A stretch of DNA of 64,000 nt from Alkalihalobacterium chitinilyticum (GTDB lineage Bacteria; Bacillota; Bacilli; Bacillales; Bacillaceae_F), in contig NZ_JAOTPO010000001.1 of NCBI RefSeq assembly GCF_029028005.1, forward strand, positions 434,001-498,000, given 5' to 3'. Every line of letters begins with the position of its first letter. Position 1 is the stretch's first letter. Under the pieces are notes generated by a model that saw only the letters and a list, made by a program, of their open reading frames with translations, was not told the DNA's origin and did not search any database. This document shows, piece by piece, positions 44,420 to 54,045 of this stretch. The position numbers were made by a program, and so were the translations under genes.

Positions 44420-45028
44420 TTATTTATCTCTTTTTTTACTTTTTCCGTTCTTACCATTATTAACAAAAAGTGTTATTTTTAATTTTACCTCTAAAATATA
44501 TAATATTCTACCGACATGATAGATAATAGGAGTAGAATATTGGATAGCTATTGTTTTTCCTATAGACTTTCCCCCAACAGTTATTGCAGCCACTACACTT
44601 GTAAATAAAACAGAAATAAAAAATTGGTCAAGTGACCCCTCACCATGTCCTAGTTGTAAGGATAGCTGAATGACTACATATGCTGAAGCCGTCCCACTCA
44701 CAATTCCTGCTATATCACCAATTACATCATTACAAAAGTTTGCAAAGCGATCTGCGTTTCTTGTTATTCTTACAGCATGTTTTGCTCCTAATAGTTTCCT
44801 TGCAGCCATCGCATGGAAAGGAGCTTCATCTGCAGCTGTCGCAGCTACCCCAATTGTATCAAAAAACACACCTGTTAATACAATAAAAAACACTATAAGC
44901 ATTCCAATGCCCCAGGTTACACCACTTAAGAGAAACGTCGATATAACTGAAAAAATAGCCGCTAACACAAGTGTGATAACGGCAATTGCTAAACTCCAAT
45001 TTATGGATTTAATAAATGATTGTTTCAT
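44420..45028 (-). CDS. oapA: OLE-associated membrane protein OapA
   Basis: A 202-residue membrane protein with about four hydrophobic segments (13-34, 39-57, 106-126, 136-152) and a very basic C-terminus (NNGKNGKSKKRDK). The middle resembles the DUF21/CNNM fold (FFDTIGVAATAADEAPFHAM, TRNADRFANFCNDVIGD) and includes a D101-x-x-x-D105 pair. OapA of Halalkalibacterium halodurans is a DUF21-type protein that binds OLE RNA and brings it to the membrane. The gene directly follows the OLE RNA region here. Identification rests on family, size and linkage. Confidence 0.88.
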   Translation of the reverse strand: MKQSFIKSINWSLAIAVITLVLAAIFSVISTFLLSGVTWGIGMLIVFFIVLTGVFFDTIGVAATAADEAPFHAMAARKLLGAKHAVRITRNADRFANFCNDVIGDIAGIVSGTASAYVVIQLSLQLGHGEGSLDQFFISVLFTSVVAAITVGGKSIGKTIAIQYSTPIIYHVGRILYILEVKLKITLFVNNGKNGKSKKRDK

Positions 45029-45109
45029 TTATATTATTTGTCACCTATCTTTTTAATTTAAAAGACACACAATTAAGCCATACACATCCTTTAAATATGT
45101 ATAGTGCTG

Positions 45110-45714
45110 AGTGGTCATTTAAAGAGTAAATGCTGTGGCTTAGGTCCAGTAGGATTTCCCAGATACGTACCGGAGCGTCGCCGCTCTGGCGGTTTCCCAT
45201 TAAACCTATCTTAGCGCCGTCACCAAACGCTAGACTGGATTACCACTTAGTCCACACTTCAATCCTCTTTAAATGTCTTACGAACAGTCTAGGAGTTTTC
45301 CCCGACAGCTCCTCGCTATTCTTTTATCCTCTTTTGCAGAGCAGATTTCATATGGCAAAGAGTAAACGTTGTTGGCCGACAACCTTTACACCTGCTTCCA
45401 TAATCCCCTCTGACTCCACTCAAGGCAGGCTACGCTGCTGGCAGAACTACCCAAGTTTGCCTTAGCAGGTTCATACCCTATGTTACCACTATTGTATGCA
45501 CCGCATACAGCAGTAAAATAAGGCCTCCGCGGTGTGAGGGTCAACGCCCACATGCCTTTGTGGATCGCCCTCACACCTTAACACCCAGCGCCGACCCAAA
45601 GCTGGGCGCCTCAAGCCGACACAAGGAGCTTCATCGATGTGCCCTTTAGCGGATTTTTAGCCCCGCCTTCAAGAATAGAGAGCCGACTAGAATACTGCAC
45701 CACTCTCTCTTTGT
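45110..45714 (-). ncRNA. ole: OLE RNA (ornate, large, extremophilic)
   Basis: A 766-bp non-coding gap between ispA and oapA contains a roughly 600-nt GC-richer, strongly structured stretch read on the minus strand. Its 5' part includes GGCGGGGCTAAAAATCCGC, GCGCCCAGCTTTGGGTCGGC and a long GTGTGAGGG/CCCTCACAC helix. Near the 3' end CATTTAAAGAG pairs with CTCTTTAAATG (45265-45275 with 45116-45126), closing a large domain. Length, location beside oapA and between ispA and dxs, and extremophile-type host all fit OLE RNA (Rfam family OLE). Ends are estimated: 5' from the promoter at 45721-45749, 3' from the outer helix. It forms a membrane-associated ribonucleoprotein linked to stress responses such as to alcohol, cold and magnesium. 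Confidence 0.92.
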
Positions 45715-45720
45715 AGAGTT

Positions 45721-45749
45721 ATTATATCACTAGATAGAAAATCGCTCAA
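45721..45749 (-). promoter_or_regulatory. Promoter directly upstream of OLE RNA
   Basis: TTGAGC (45744-45749), 17-nt spacer and perfect TATAAT (45721-45726) on the minus strand predict a start near 45714, right at the onset of the structured region. OLE can therefore be transcribed apart from the upstream operon. Confidence 0.75.
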
Positions 45750-45794
45750 TGAAAATGTCTGTCAGTCCTAAAACATGTTTCCGTTACTAACAGC

Positions 45795-46682
45795 TTAGTG
45801 GTCTCTTTCCACAATATAGTCGGTTATCGCCATTAACAATGAGTTTTCAAGCTTTACATTATATAAATATTCTTTTGCGCGATTTGTATGCTCGAATAAT
45901 TTTTCTTTTGCCCCGTCCATTGTTAATAATGCAGGGTAAGTGCTTTTTTCTTTCCCGAAATCACTACCTACAGGCTTGCCAATCATAGCTGCGTCCCCTT
46001 CAATATCAAGAATGTCATCCTTAATTTGAAAAACGAGTCCAAGTTCCTTCCCAAACAAACGTAATTGTTCAATTTCTTCCTCTTTTGCTTCAGCTAAAAT
46101 TGCTCCGGCTATAACGGAGTACGTTAAAAGATCACCTGTTTTATGATCATGGATGTATTCTAATTCCTCCAAAGTAAGGCTTTTTCCTTCACCTTCCATA
46201 TCAGCAACTTGTCCGCCAACCATTCCTTCAGGTCCTGCAGCCTTAGCAAGCTCTTGCATTAACTTTACCTTCATTCCATCGGTTACATTTGGACTATTCA
46301 TTTCACTAATTAATTGAAATGAATAAGTGAGCAGTGCATCTCCAGCAAGTATAGCCATTGCTTCACCAAACACCTTATGATTCGTCGGTTTCCCTCTTCG
46401 TAAATCATCATCGTCCATTGCTGGTAAATCATCATGTATTAAAGAGTATGTATGCAACATTTCAATGGCGCACGCGATATTAGTTCCAATTTTTTCATCA
46501 CGATTAAAAGCATGAAGAGTTGCTAATAATAACACTGGGCGAACTCTTTTCCCACCGGCAGAAAGCGAATAAAGCATCGCTTCTTTAAGAGTAGGCGGAG
46601 CTTCTAAGTGACTTATACACTCTGGTAATTGCTGTTCTATTTCGGTTTTACTCTTTTGTAGAAATTGTTTAAGATCAATCAC
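45795..46682 (-). CDS. ispA: Farnesyl diphosphate synthase
   Basis: A 295-residue polyprenyl synthase. The first Asp-rich motif is [17 protein letters not shown] and the second is [10 protein letters not shown]. The N-terminal GGKRVRP binds isopentenyl diphosphate. It condenses IPP with DMAPP/GPP to farnesyl diphosphate for undecaprenyl and quinone synthesis. GTG start overlaps the xseB stop by 4 nt. Confidence 0.96.
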   Translation of the reverse strand: MIDLKQFLQKSKTEIEQQLPECISHLEAPPTLKEAMLYSLSAGGKRVRPVLLLATLHAFNRDEKIGTNIACAIEMLHTYSLIHDDLPAMDDDDLRRGKPTNHKVFGEAMAILAGDALLTYSFQLISEMNSPNVTDGMKVKLMQELAKAAGPEGMVGGQVADMEGEGKSLTLEELEYIHDHKTGDLLTYSVIAGAILAEAKEEEIEQLRLFGKELGLVFQIKDDILDIEGDAAMIGKPVGSDFGKEKSTYPALLTMDGAKEKLFEHTNRAKEYLYNVKLENSLLMAITDYIVERDH

Positions 46683-46924
46683 TCTGCTTGATCCTCCTGA
46701 AACGATGCTTCTTCTAGTTGGCCATCTTCGGTTAGAATTTGCTCTAATTGCTTTTCAACGACTGTCAGCTTATCGTGACAAAGCTTCGATAAGTTCATAC
46801 CTTGTTGAAACATTGAAATCGCTTCTTCTAAGGGTACGTCACCTTGCTCAAGCTTTTCGACGACACTCTCAAGCTCAGTTATTGCATCTTCAAAAGATAA
46901 CTCCTCACGGTTTTGCTCGCTCAT
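46679..46924 (-). CDS. xseB: Exodeoxyribonuclease VII small subunit
   Basis: 81 residues with the family core [31 protein letters not shown] and an acidic tail. It regulates XseA. The ATG at 46924 overlaps the xseA stop as TGATG; the in-frame GTG at 46927 is less likely. Confidence 0.95.
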   Translation of the reverse strand: MSEQNREELSFEDAITELESVVEKLEQGDVPLEEAISMFQQGMNLSKLCHDKLTVVEKQLEQILTEDGQLEEASFQEDQAE

Positions 46925-48288
46925 CACTCATCCACCTTTAATAAAGTTTCCTTTTTAGTATCTAAAACTTGACACTTTACAGTTCCATCCATAACTCTAA
47001 TTTGAACTGCGTCATCTATACTTACATCACTTACCGATTTTACTAACTCGTTATTATCATTAAATGCTAAACTATAACCACGTTCCATCATTCGTAACGG
47101 ACTCAGTACTTCTAATGTCTGTACTTTATTATGAAATTGGTTTTGTTTTTCCTTTAGCAGCCATTTCATATTTCTTAGAAGTTGATCTCTTAAAAATAAC
47201 GACTGTTGCTTAGCCTCTGCCAGCTTTGCATTCGGATGGTTCCTCATTATGTCTTTTGTTAATTGATTTATCTGTTCGGATCGTTTTTCTAGTAGTCGTC
47301 GCATTTCACGTTCAAGACGATCATATAAACGATCTAGCTCTTGCTCTTTTTGATGAACCAATTGTTGCGGGTAGCGAAAGGCATATGATTTTTGTAAACG
47401 GTTTAACCGCTGCTTTTCACGCTCGACCTTCTCCATTATAGCTCGGCGTAATCTAAGCTTTTGAAGATCGATGGCTTTGACCAATTCTTTTAGTTCTGGA
47501 ACTGCTAATTCAGCAGCTGCTGTTGGTGTTGCAGCCCTTATATCAGCCACAAAGTCAGCAATAGTAAAGTCCGTTTCATGACCAACTGCAGATATGATTG
47601 GAACTTTCGATTCATAAATGGCACGTGCAACTGCCTCTTCATTGAAAGCCCATAATTCTTCAATCGAGCCTCCGCCACGACCGATAATTAACACATCAAA
47701 CATATTAGCAGCGTTTGCTTGCCGGATTGCTTTTACAATTGAAGGTGCGGCACCTTCACCCTGCACCAATACAGGTAATATCGTGATATTAGCAATAGGA
47801 AAGCGTCTTTTTATCGTTGTAATAATGTCGCGGATCGCCGCCCCTGTTGGTGAAGTGGCAACCGCAATTCTCATGGCATAGTTTGGAAGCGACTTTTTCA
47901 AATGTGGAGAAAAAAGGCCTTCAATTTCTAATTTTTCCTTTAATTGTTCGTAGGCCATATACAAGCTTCCCACACCATCTGGTTGCATTTCTCTAGCATA
48001 CATTTGGTACTGACCATATGCTTCATATACAGTGATTTCACCACGAATAAGCACTTTCATACCATCTTCTGGTTTAAACTTTAGAAACCGATTATTACCA
48101 GCAAACATGACCGCTTGCATTCGCGCTTGTTCATCTTTAATCGTGAAGTACATATGTCCGCGGTTATGATGTTTAAAGTTAGAAAGTTCTCCTCTAATCC
48201 ATACATTTTGCAGGACATCATCAGTTTCAAATTGTCTTTTTATATATCGAGTCACTTCCGTTACAGATAATATATTTTCCCTAGACAT
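46924..48288 (-). CDS. xseA: Exodeoxyribonuclease VII large subunit
   Basis: 454 residues. An N-terminal OB-fold ([29 protein letters not shown]) is followed by a catalytic domain with [14 protein letters not shown] and [18 protein letters not shown], then a long coiled-coil (about 270-400) with bound XseB copies in relatives. Degrades single-stranded DNA. It lies 17 nt after folD. Confidence 0.96.
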   Translation of the reverse strand: MSRENILSVTEVTRYIKRQFETDDVLQNVWIRGELSNFKHHNRGHMYFTIKDEQARMQAVMFAGNNRFLKFKPEDGMKVLIRGEITVYEAYGQYQMYAREMQPDGVGSLYMAYEQLKEKLEIEGLFSPHLKKSLPNYAMRIAVATSPTGAAIRDIITTIKRRFPIANITILPVLVQGEGAAPSIVKAIRQANAANMFDVLIIGRGGGSIEELWAFNEEAVARAIYESKVPIISAVGHETDFTIADFVADIRAATPTAAAELAVPELKELVKAIDLQKLRLRRAIMEKVEREKQRLNRLQKSYAFRYPQQLVHQKEQELDRLYDRLEREMRRLLEKRSEQINQLTKDIMRNHPNAKLAEAKQQSLFLRDQLLRNMKWLLKEKQNQFHNKVQTLEVLSPLRMMERGYSLAFNDNNELVKSVSDVSIDDAVQIRVMDGTVKCQVLDTKKETLLKVDE

Positions 48289-48305
48289 AAGAACGGCTCC
48301 TTATC

Positions 48306-49151
48306 TTAACCTCGCTTTGCCGAAATAATCGTGTTATGTAATAGCATCGTAATCGTCATCGGCCCAACTCCACCAGGTACAGGTGTAAGATATGATGCAA
48401 CTTCTTTTACTTCATCAAAAACAACATCTCCACACAATTTCCCTGTATCTAAGCGGTTAACACCTACATCTATTACTGCAGCCCCTTCTTTTACATAGCT
48501 AGCATCAACAAAGTTGGCTTTTCCTACAGCAACGATTAATATATCTGCTTGTTTTGTTAAGTCCTTCATATTTTCTGTACGTGAATGACAGTATGTAACA
48601 GTTGCATTCTCATTTAATAGAAGTTGTCCAACTGGCTTTCCGACAATATTACTTCTTCCAATGACAACTACATGTTTGCCTTCTAATTTAATCTCTTTAG
48701 ACTTTAACATCTCAACAATGCCGAATGGAGTACAAGGAAGGAACGTTTCTTCTCCGATCATCATTTTCCCAATACTAATTGGGTGGAAGCCATCAACATC
48801 TTTTTCTGGACTGATTTTTTCAATTACCGCTCTTTCTGAAATATGCTTTGGCAGTGGCAATTGTACAAGAATTCCGTGTACGTCCTTATCATTATTTAAA
48901 CTATCAATTAAATTTAACAGCTCTTCTTCAGCAATATCTTCTGGTTTCTCAATAAGTAATGAACGGATGCCGACTTCCTCACATGCCTTTACTTTTCCAG
49001 TTACATAAGACTTAGATGCAGGGTGTTCTCCAATTAAAATAACAGCTAAACCTGGGACAATCCCCTTTTTACTAAGTTGTTCTACTTCAACCTTCATTTC
49101 TTGTCTTTTGCTAGCAGCTAACTCTTTCCCACTAATAATCGTTGCTGACAT
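48306..49151 (-). CDS. folD: Bifunctional methylene-THF dehydrogenase/cyclohydrolase
   Basis: 281 residues. YVTGKVKACEEVGI holds the catalytic Tyr/Lys pair, VQLPLPKHI the folate site, and VIGRSNIVGKPVGQLL the NADP site. PGGVGPMTITMLLHNT is the C-terminal hallmark. It supplies 10-formyl-THF for purines and fMet-tRNA. Confidence 0.97.
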   Translation of the reverse strand: MSATIISGKELAASKRQEMKVEVEQLSKKGIVPGLAVILIGEHPASKSYVTGKVKACEEVGIRSLLIEKPEDIAEEELLNLIDSLNNDKDVHGILVQLPLPKHISERAVIEKISPEKDVDGFHPISIGKMMIGEETFLPCTPFGIVEMLKSKEIKLEGKHVVVIGRSNIVGKPVGQLLLNENATVTYCHSRTENMKDLTKQADILIVAVGKANFVDASYVKEGAAVIDVGVNRLDTGKLCGDVVFDEVKEVASYLTPVPGGVGPMTITMLLHNTIISAKRG

Positions 49152-49194
49152 TTTCTACACTCCTATCCCATTAAACCTATTTTTGTACATCCTT

Positions 49195-49599
49195 TTAGTT
49201 TTCTTCTTTACTTATCGCTTCTACAACTTTAGATAATACTCCATTGACAAAGCGGCCTGACTCTTCCCCGCCAAAAGCTTTTGCGAGTTCAATTGCTTCA
49301 TTGAATGTAACATTCATCGGAATGTCATCAATGTATTTCATTTCGTGCACAGCCATACGAAGGACGGCACGGTCGACATTCCCAACTCTATCTAACGACC
49401 AATTCGAGAGATTTTTTGATAAAATACCATCAATCTCTTCTTGGTGTGAAAGCGTTCCTGAAACGATTTTTTCTAAAAATGGAGTTATCTCCTCACTGTC
49501 TTCAAGTGAGTTTGACAATGCTTCTTTCCATTCTACTGCTGTTAAGTCAATTTGAAAAAGAGCTTGAACGGCTCTTAAACGTGCTAGACGTCTATTCAT
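49195..49599 (-). CDS. nusB: Transcription antitermination factor NusB
   Basis: 134-residue all-helical RNA-binding protein with RLARLRAVQALFQ, DRVGNVDRAVLRMAVHEM and VTFNEAIELAKAFGGEESGRFVNGVL, all diagnostic. It binds boxA with NusE in rRNA antitermination. It heads the folD-xse-ispA-dxs group; the preceding yqhY gene has a terminator. Confidence 0.96.
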   Translation of the reverse strand: MNRRLARLRAVQALFQIDLTAVEWKEALSNSLEDSEEITPFLEKIVSGTLSHQEEIDGILSKNLSNWSLDRVGNVDRAVLRMAVHEMKYIDDIPMNVTFNEAIELAKAFGGEESGRFVNGVLSKVVEAISKEEN

Positions 49600-49744
49600 A
49601 CGTGTTTTCTCCTTCTGTTGCCTAATTATATGTTTGATAATAGCATATTCTGCTAGCTGATAACAGAGATTGCCGATATTTATTGAATATACGACTTTTT
49701 TGTAGAATTCTCTGAAGTGCAGCTATTGGACCATCATCAATTAG

Positions 49745-49779
49745 AAAACAGCCAAAGGCACAATCCTTTGGCTGTTTGT
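49745..49779 (-). terminator. Terminator of the accB-accC-yqhY operon
   Basis: AAACAGCCAAAGG / CCTTTGGCTGTTTT with an ATTGTG loop on the minus strand; nearly symmetric. Confidence 0.85.
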
Positions 49780-49834
49780 TTGCAAATAGTATTCCCATCG
49801 TCAAACCAGTTAATAACTATTTTAACTTTAAAAT

Positions 49835-50239
49835 TTATTCTTCAGTAACTTCTTGCGGCTCTGTTTGGGCCTCAAATTGAACACCAACTACATGAACATT
49901 AACGGCTTCAAGGTCTATACCTGTCATCGTCTGTAACGCTTGTTTTACATTGGATTGAATTTTCTTAGCTACCTCCGGAATCGACACCCCGTAAATAATA
50001 ATTACGGAAACATCAACAACTATTCCATCTTCTTTCAACTCAACTTTTACACCTTTGCCGTGATTTTTTCTTCCTAATCGCTCGGCAACACCTGTTGCAA
50101 AATTTCCCCTCATTGTTGCAACACCATCTACTTCTGATGATGCAATCCCTGCAATTACTTCAATTACTTCTGGAGAAATCTCTACTTTACCTAGGTCATT
50201 TTTTTGTTCCTCTAGGTCTATGATATGATTTTCTGCCAT
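49835..50239 (-). CDS. yqhY: Asp23/Gls24-family protein YqhY
   Basis: 134 residues with the DUF322/Asp23 core: GKVEISPEVIEVIAGIASSEVDGVATM, GVKVELKEDGIVVDVSVIIIYG and VPEVAKKIQSNVKQALQTMTG-type helix. YqhY is linked to acetyl-CoA carboxylase in Firmicutes, where its gene follows accBC as here. It probably modulates lipid synthesis. Confidence 0.93.
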   Translation of the reverse strand: MAENHIIDLEEQKNDLGKVEISPEVIEVIAGIASSEVDGVATMRGNFATGVAERLGRKNHGKGVKVELKEDGIVVDVSVIIIYGVSIPEVAKKIQSNVKQALQTMTGIDLEAVNVHVVGVQFEAQTEPQEVTEE

Positions 50240-50283
50240 CTTACCGCACCTCCATCATTCAGCCTTATATTCATTTTACCATA

Positions 50284-51639
50284 TTACGGTTTGGTTAAAT
50301 CATATTGTTCTAAAAATTTCGTGTTAAACTCACCTGAAATAAACTTTTCATGACTAAGCAACTTTAAATGAAACGGAATTGTAGTATCAATTCCTTCGAT
50401 TTCAAACTCTGCCAACGCTCGTTTCATCCTTGCAATTGCTTCTTCTCGTGTTGCTCCGTAAGTTATTACTTTGGCAATCATTGAGTCATAAAACGGCGAT
50501 ATTGTATATCCAGGGTATGCCGCTGAATCTACACGCACACCTAGACCACCAGGGGGTAAATATTTTGTGATTTTCCCAGGGGAAGGCATGAAGTTTTTAC
50601 TTGGATTTTCGGCATTGATACGACATTCAATCGACCAACCATTAAGCGTAACCTCTTCTTGTGTTACTGACAGCTCCTTCCCGGAAGCTACAAGAAGTTG
50701 TTCTTTAATTAAGTCGATCCCAGTAACCATCTCTGTTACTGGATGCTCTACTTGGATCCTTGTATTCATTTCCATAAAGTAAAATTGGCGTAAGCGGTAA
50801 TCATAGATAAATTCAACTGTCCCTGCACCTGAATAATTAACCGCCTTTGCTGCTTTAACAGCTGCCTCACCCATTTTATCTCTCATCTCTTGGTCCAGCG
50901 CTGGCGAAGGAGTTTCTTCTAATAGTTTCTGTAATCTTCTTTGTATACTACAATCTCTTTCACCTAGGTGAATAACGTTTCCGTAATTATCAGCTAGTAC
51001 TTGAATTTCAACGTGGCGGAAATCTTCTATGTATTTTTCCAAGTAAACACCGGGGTTACCAAATGCAGTACTTGCTTCCTGTTGGGTAATTTGAATTCCT
51101 TTTTTTAACTCTGCTTCATTACGGGCTACACGAATTCCTTTTCCACCGCCGCCGGCTGTCGCTTTAATAATGACAGGGTATCCAATTTCGCCAGCCACTT
51201 TTAAACCTGCTTCAACATCTTCAATAATACCCTTAGAACCAGGAACAATTGGTACATTGGCATTCGCCATCGTTTCCCGTGCCACATCTTTAGTTCCCAT
51301 TCTATTTATAGCCTCAGGGCTTGGTCCAACGAATGTTACATTACATGCTGAACAAATCTCTGCAAAATCAGCATTTTCAGCTAAAAAACCGTATCCGGGA
51401 TGGATCGCATCGACCTCAGTTAAGGTAGCTACACTCATAATGTTCGTGAAGTTTAAATAGCTTTTGGCCGAAGGAGTTGGACCGATACAAAACGCTTGGT
51501 CTGCGAGCCTGACATGAAGGGATTCTTTATCAGCTTCTGAATAAACTGCGACCGTTTCAATACCTAGCTCTTTACACGCTCGAATGATTCGAACGGCTAT
51601 TTCTCCTCGGTTAGCAATTAGAACCTTTTTTATCATCAT
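50284..51639 (-). CDS. accC: Acetyl-CoA carboxylase, biotin carboxylase subunit
   Basis: A 451-residue ATP-grasp enzyme. [23 protein letters not shown] opens the preATP-grasp domain, GGGGKGIR is the nucleotide loop, and [15 protein letters not shown] holds the metal and catalytic residues. It carboxylates biotin on AccB in the first step of fatty acid synthesis. Two adjacent ATG codons are possible. It could also serve the orphan carboxyltransferase at 9231. Confidence 0.97.
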   Translation of the reverse strand: MMIKKVLIANRGEIAVRIIRACKELGIETVAVYSEADKESLHVRLADQAFCIGPTPSAKSYLNFTNIMSVATLTEVDAIHPGYGFLAENADFAEICSACNVTFVGPSPEAINRMGTKDVARETMANANVPIVPGSKGIIEDVEAGLKVAGEIGYPVIIKATAGGGGKGIRVARNEAELKKGIQITQQEASTAFGNPGVYLEKYIEDFRHVEIQVLADNYGNVIHLGERDCSIQRRLQKLLEETPSPALDQEMRDKMGEAAVKAAKAVNYSGAGTVEFIYDYRLRQFYFMEMNTRIQVEHPVTEMVTGIDLIKEQLLVASGKELSVTQEEVTLNGWSIECRINAENPSKNFMPSPGKITKYLPPGGLGVRVDSAAYPGYTISPFYDSMIAKVITYGATREEAIARMKRALAEFEIEGIDTTIPFHLKLLSHEKFISGEFNTKFLEQYDLTKP

Positions 51640-51648
51640 AAACTCTCC

Positions 51649-52155
51649 CTACTCTGGTTGAACAACGAATAATGGTTGTCCATATTCTACTAATTCCCCA
51701 TTTTGAACGAGTATTTCTACAATTTTACCGTTAACTTCAGCTTCAAGTTCATTCATTAGTTTCATTGCTTCTAAGATACAAACAATCGTACTTTCATTGA
51801 CATGGTCGCCTGGTTTTACATAAGGCTGTGCATCTGGAGCTGGTGCAGCATAAAATGTTCCTACCATTGGAGATTTTATAGTGACATGTGTATCATTTAC
51901 CTTCGTCTCAGTTCGGACTGGCTGTTCTGCCTCCACTGGCGCTTTTGCTGCAACTGTTTTCTGCTCTTGTGCTGTGACTGTTGGTTGAACGTTTTCACGA
52001 ACTGCTGGAGCTTCAACCATTGTTGGTGTAATTAATGATGGGTTCGTGTTTCTTTTAATCGTTAATTTCGTTCCATCTTGTTCGATTTCCACTTCATCAA
52101 TCGTCGACTTATCAATTACTCTTATCAATTCTTTTATATCTTGAACTTTTAACAT
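51649..52155 (-). CDS. accB: Acetyl-CoA carboxylase biotin carrier protein
   Basis: 168 residues. The N-terminal helical part is followed by an Ala/Pro/Thr/Gln-rich linker (about 40-90). The biotinyl domain contains EAMKLMNE with biotin-lysine K132 and the AccB thumb region ([17 protein letters not shown]). It lies 9 nt before accC. Confidence 0.96.
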   Translation of the reverse strand: MLKVQDIKELIRVIDKSTIDEVEIEQDGTKLTIKRNTNPSLITPTMVEAPAVRENVQPTVTAQEQKTVAAKAPVEAEQPVRTETKVNDTHVTIKSPMVGTFYAAPAPDAQPYVKPGDHVNESTIVCILEAMKLMNELEAEVNGKIVEILVQNGELVEYGQPLFVVQPE

Positions 52156-52192
52156 AATTTCTTTTGTCCCTTCACGATCCAGCTATTTTTAT

Positions 52193-52561
52193 TTATTCCG
52201 TCATTTCCTTTTCTTCTGTTTCTTTAACTACAACATCGTTTTTGTATTGACGAAACACAGGAAACTCAGATAAGTTATCTGGAATTTTACCGTTTTCTAA
52301 TAAAATTAGTTTTACAATGTTTTTATTTCTTGCCATATGAAACTTTTCGCCATATTCATTTTCTTTTGTATATCGTTTGATGCTGTCGTAGTCTTCTTCT
52401 TGAATAGATACTGTATATGTATTTCCGCCTTCTGTTTCAAAATCCTGCACAAATCCCACTTCAAATTCAACAATTTGAATGTTATCATTCTTCAAGTTAC
52501 GTGTTTGTTCAAATACTGCTTTTGCACCTTCTGTTAAGTCATTCCATTCCACTATAATCAC
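52193..52561 (-). CDS. Hypothetical protein between spoIIIAH and accB
   Basis: 122 residues, acidic, cytoplasmic by appearance. The N-terminal helix EWNDLTEGAKAVFEQTRN is followed by beta-strand-rich segments (IQIVEFEVGFVQDF, NTYTVSIQEEDYDSIKRY) and an acidic tail. No family recognised and not in the B. subtilis order at this site. It lies 37 nt upstream of accB, same strand, so it probably joins that transcript. Confidence 0.68.
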   Translation of the reverse strand: MIIVEWNDLTEGAKAVFEQTRNLKNDNIQIVEFEVGFVQDFETEGGNTYTVSIQEEDYDSIKRYTKENEYGEKFHMARNKNIVKLILLENGKIPDNLSEFPVFRQYKNDVVVKETEEKEMTE

Positions 52562-52684
52562 CTCATAAAATCATACTTACAATCATTTAGTACTCCGATA
52601 TTGACGTATTATACCATTTCATCGTTTCCTACGCATTATAGTATATCATGTTCCAAAAGAATAAAGATATAAACATCAGACATC

Positions 52685-52716
52685 AAAAAGAGACTAATAT
52701 GATATTAGCCTCTTTA
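52685..52716 (-). terminator. Terminator of the spoIIIA operon
   Basis: AAAGAGGCTAATAT / ATATTAGTCTCTTT around C, then TTTG on the minus strand. Confidence 0.82.
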
Positions 52717-52757
52717 AATACGTGTTCAAAAAGGAGGACATCCTCTATAACTTAATC

Positions 52758-53378
52758 TTATTTTGATGGCTGATGCCCAACAACAACCAATCTTTCACCT
52801 AATTGCTCGTTTGCCATTAGAAGAATTTCATTCGCTTGCTCTTTTGATAGCTCATCTGCTTTTACAATGATTTTTACTTGCTCTTCTTCAGTTAATACTA
52901 AAACATCCTTATAACCTTTTGATCGAATTAATGTTTCTAATAAATTTTCTTTTTGCTCTAACGCTAATAAGTTATTTTGTTTTTCTAATGCTTCCACTTT
53001 TACCTGAGCCGGAACATCTGCTTCTGCAATGATATTTGTATACTCTTGAAGCATTTTACTGCGCGAAACTTCACGATCTAAGCGAATTTCAGTAAAGAAC
53101 TCGTCACTATTAATTGCGGAAATCATTCCGTCTTCAACTTCGCCTTCACCTTCTTCGTTACCTTCAGTCATCATCTCTTCCATTTCATCTTCTTCAATAT
53201 TTACAGAAACCTGCCCCGCATCTTCTTCACCCATCATTTCTTCAATACCTTCCATATCCTCGTCCATGTAAGCTAAGTCCGTTGTATTTTGCGGTTGAGA
53301 TGTCATGTAATACACTGATAAAACTACGATTAAGCTAAGCATTGTTAATAACCATACTGTTTGTTTTTTTAATACCAT
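52758..53378 (-). CDS. spoIIIAH: Stage III sporulation protein AH
   Basis: 206 residues. One N-terminal membrane helix (TVWLLTMLSLIVVLSVYYM) precedes a very acidic linker rich in Glu/Met/Gly (about 30-90) and a C-terminal ring-building (YscJ/FliF-like) domain with LDREVSRSKMLQEYTNII and VLTEEEQVKIIVKADELSKEQANEIL. It binds forespore SpoIIQ across the intermembrane space in the feeding-tube channel. Confidence 0.95.
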   Translation of the reverse strand: MVLKKQTVWLLTMLSLIVVLSVYYMTSQPQNTTDLAYMDEDMEGIEEMMGEEDAGQVSVNIEEDEMEEMMTEGNEEGEGEVEDGMISAINSDEFFTEIRLDREVSRSKMLQEYTNIIAEADVPAQVKVEALEKQNNLLALEQKENLLETLIRSKGYKDVLVLTEEEQVKIIVKADELSKEQANEILLMANEQLGERLVVVGHQPSK

Positions 53379-53381
53379 TTT

Positions 53382-54044
53382 CTATTCCTCCTTAAATTTC
53401 TTAGGCATTACTGATACACGGTGAGCTGGAACATCAAGGACCCTGCTTACAGCTTCGACAACTCTTGCTTTCACTTGCATATTGTCAGCTCCTTGAGCTA
53501 CAACTAGGACCCCGCGGATTTCAGGCTTTTGCTTTTTGACTAAAAGCGGCTCTTCACTGTCTCCTTTACGGACAATGACAACCTGTTCATCCCTCGTTAA
53601 GTCATCTACTTGTCTCGTTCCACCTTCACGGTCAGTTTCATCCGTTTTTTGATGCTTTGTATGAATGTTTCGTTCATACACCCTTTTCTCGGTTTCTGCT
53701 AAATTGATCATAATCGCAACTTCAGAAATACCTATCATTTGTTCTAAAACTTCCTTCAGCTGATTTTCATAGCGGATTTCATAGTCTTCCATTGTCATAG
53801 GGCCGGAAGAGCTACTTCGTCCTAAAGCTGGCTCTGCTTCTTCATTCTCTTCATGATTAAACACTGGTTCACTTGGTGGAGCACTTTGATCATCACCAAT
53901 GAAATTTCCTAATATCATAAGTCCAACACCTACACAAAGAACCATAATCACGTATTGGATCGTATTTTTTTTCTTTGGACTGCCAGCTTTTTGGTCAAAC
54001 AGCTTTTTTAGCCATTGCTTATCCCCTTTATCACCGTTTTCCAT
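53382..54044 (-). CDS. spoIIIAG: Stage III sporulation protein AG
   Basis: 220 residues with one membrane helix (IQYVIMVLCVGVGLMILGNFI) and a ring-building domain (IRYENQLKEVLEQMIGISEVAIMINLAETEKRVYERN) interrupted by a beta-hairpin insertion, as in the large SpoIIIAG ring. Ends RVSVMPKKF. It lies 1 nt after spoIIIAF. Confidence 0.95.
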   Translation of the reverse strand: MENGDKGDKQWLKKLFDQKAGSPKKKNTIQYVIMVLCVGVGLMILGNFIGDDQSAPPSEPVFNHEENEEAEPALGRSSSSGPMTMEDYEIRYENQLKEVLEQMIGISEVAIMINLAETEKRVYERNIHTKHQKTDETDREGGTRQVDDLTRDEQVVIVRKGDSEEPLLVKKQKPEIRGVLVVAQGADNMQVKARVVEAVSRVLDVPAHRVSVMPKKFKEE

Positions 54045-54045
54045 A

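Noticed and set aside
45130-45574. ORFs of 111 codons (plus) and 62 codons (minus) inside the ispA-oapA gap
   Set aside because: No ribosome sites and no recognisable protein features; they lie in the highly structured OLE RNA region.
49622-49804. 60-codon minus-strand ORF upstream of nusB
   Set aside because: It contains the yqhY terminator hairpin in frame and lacks a ribosome site.
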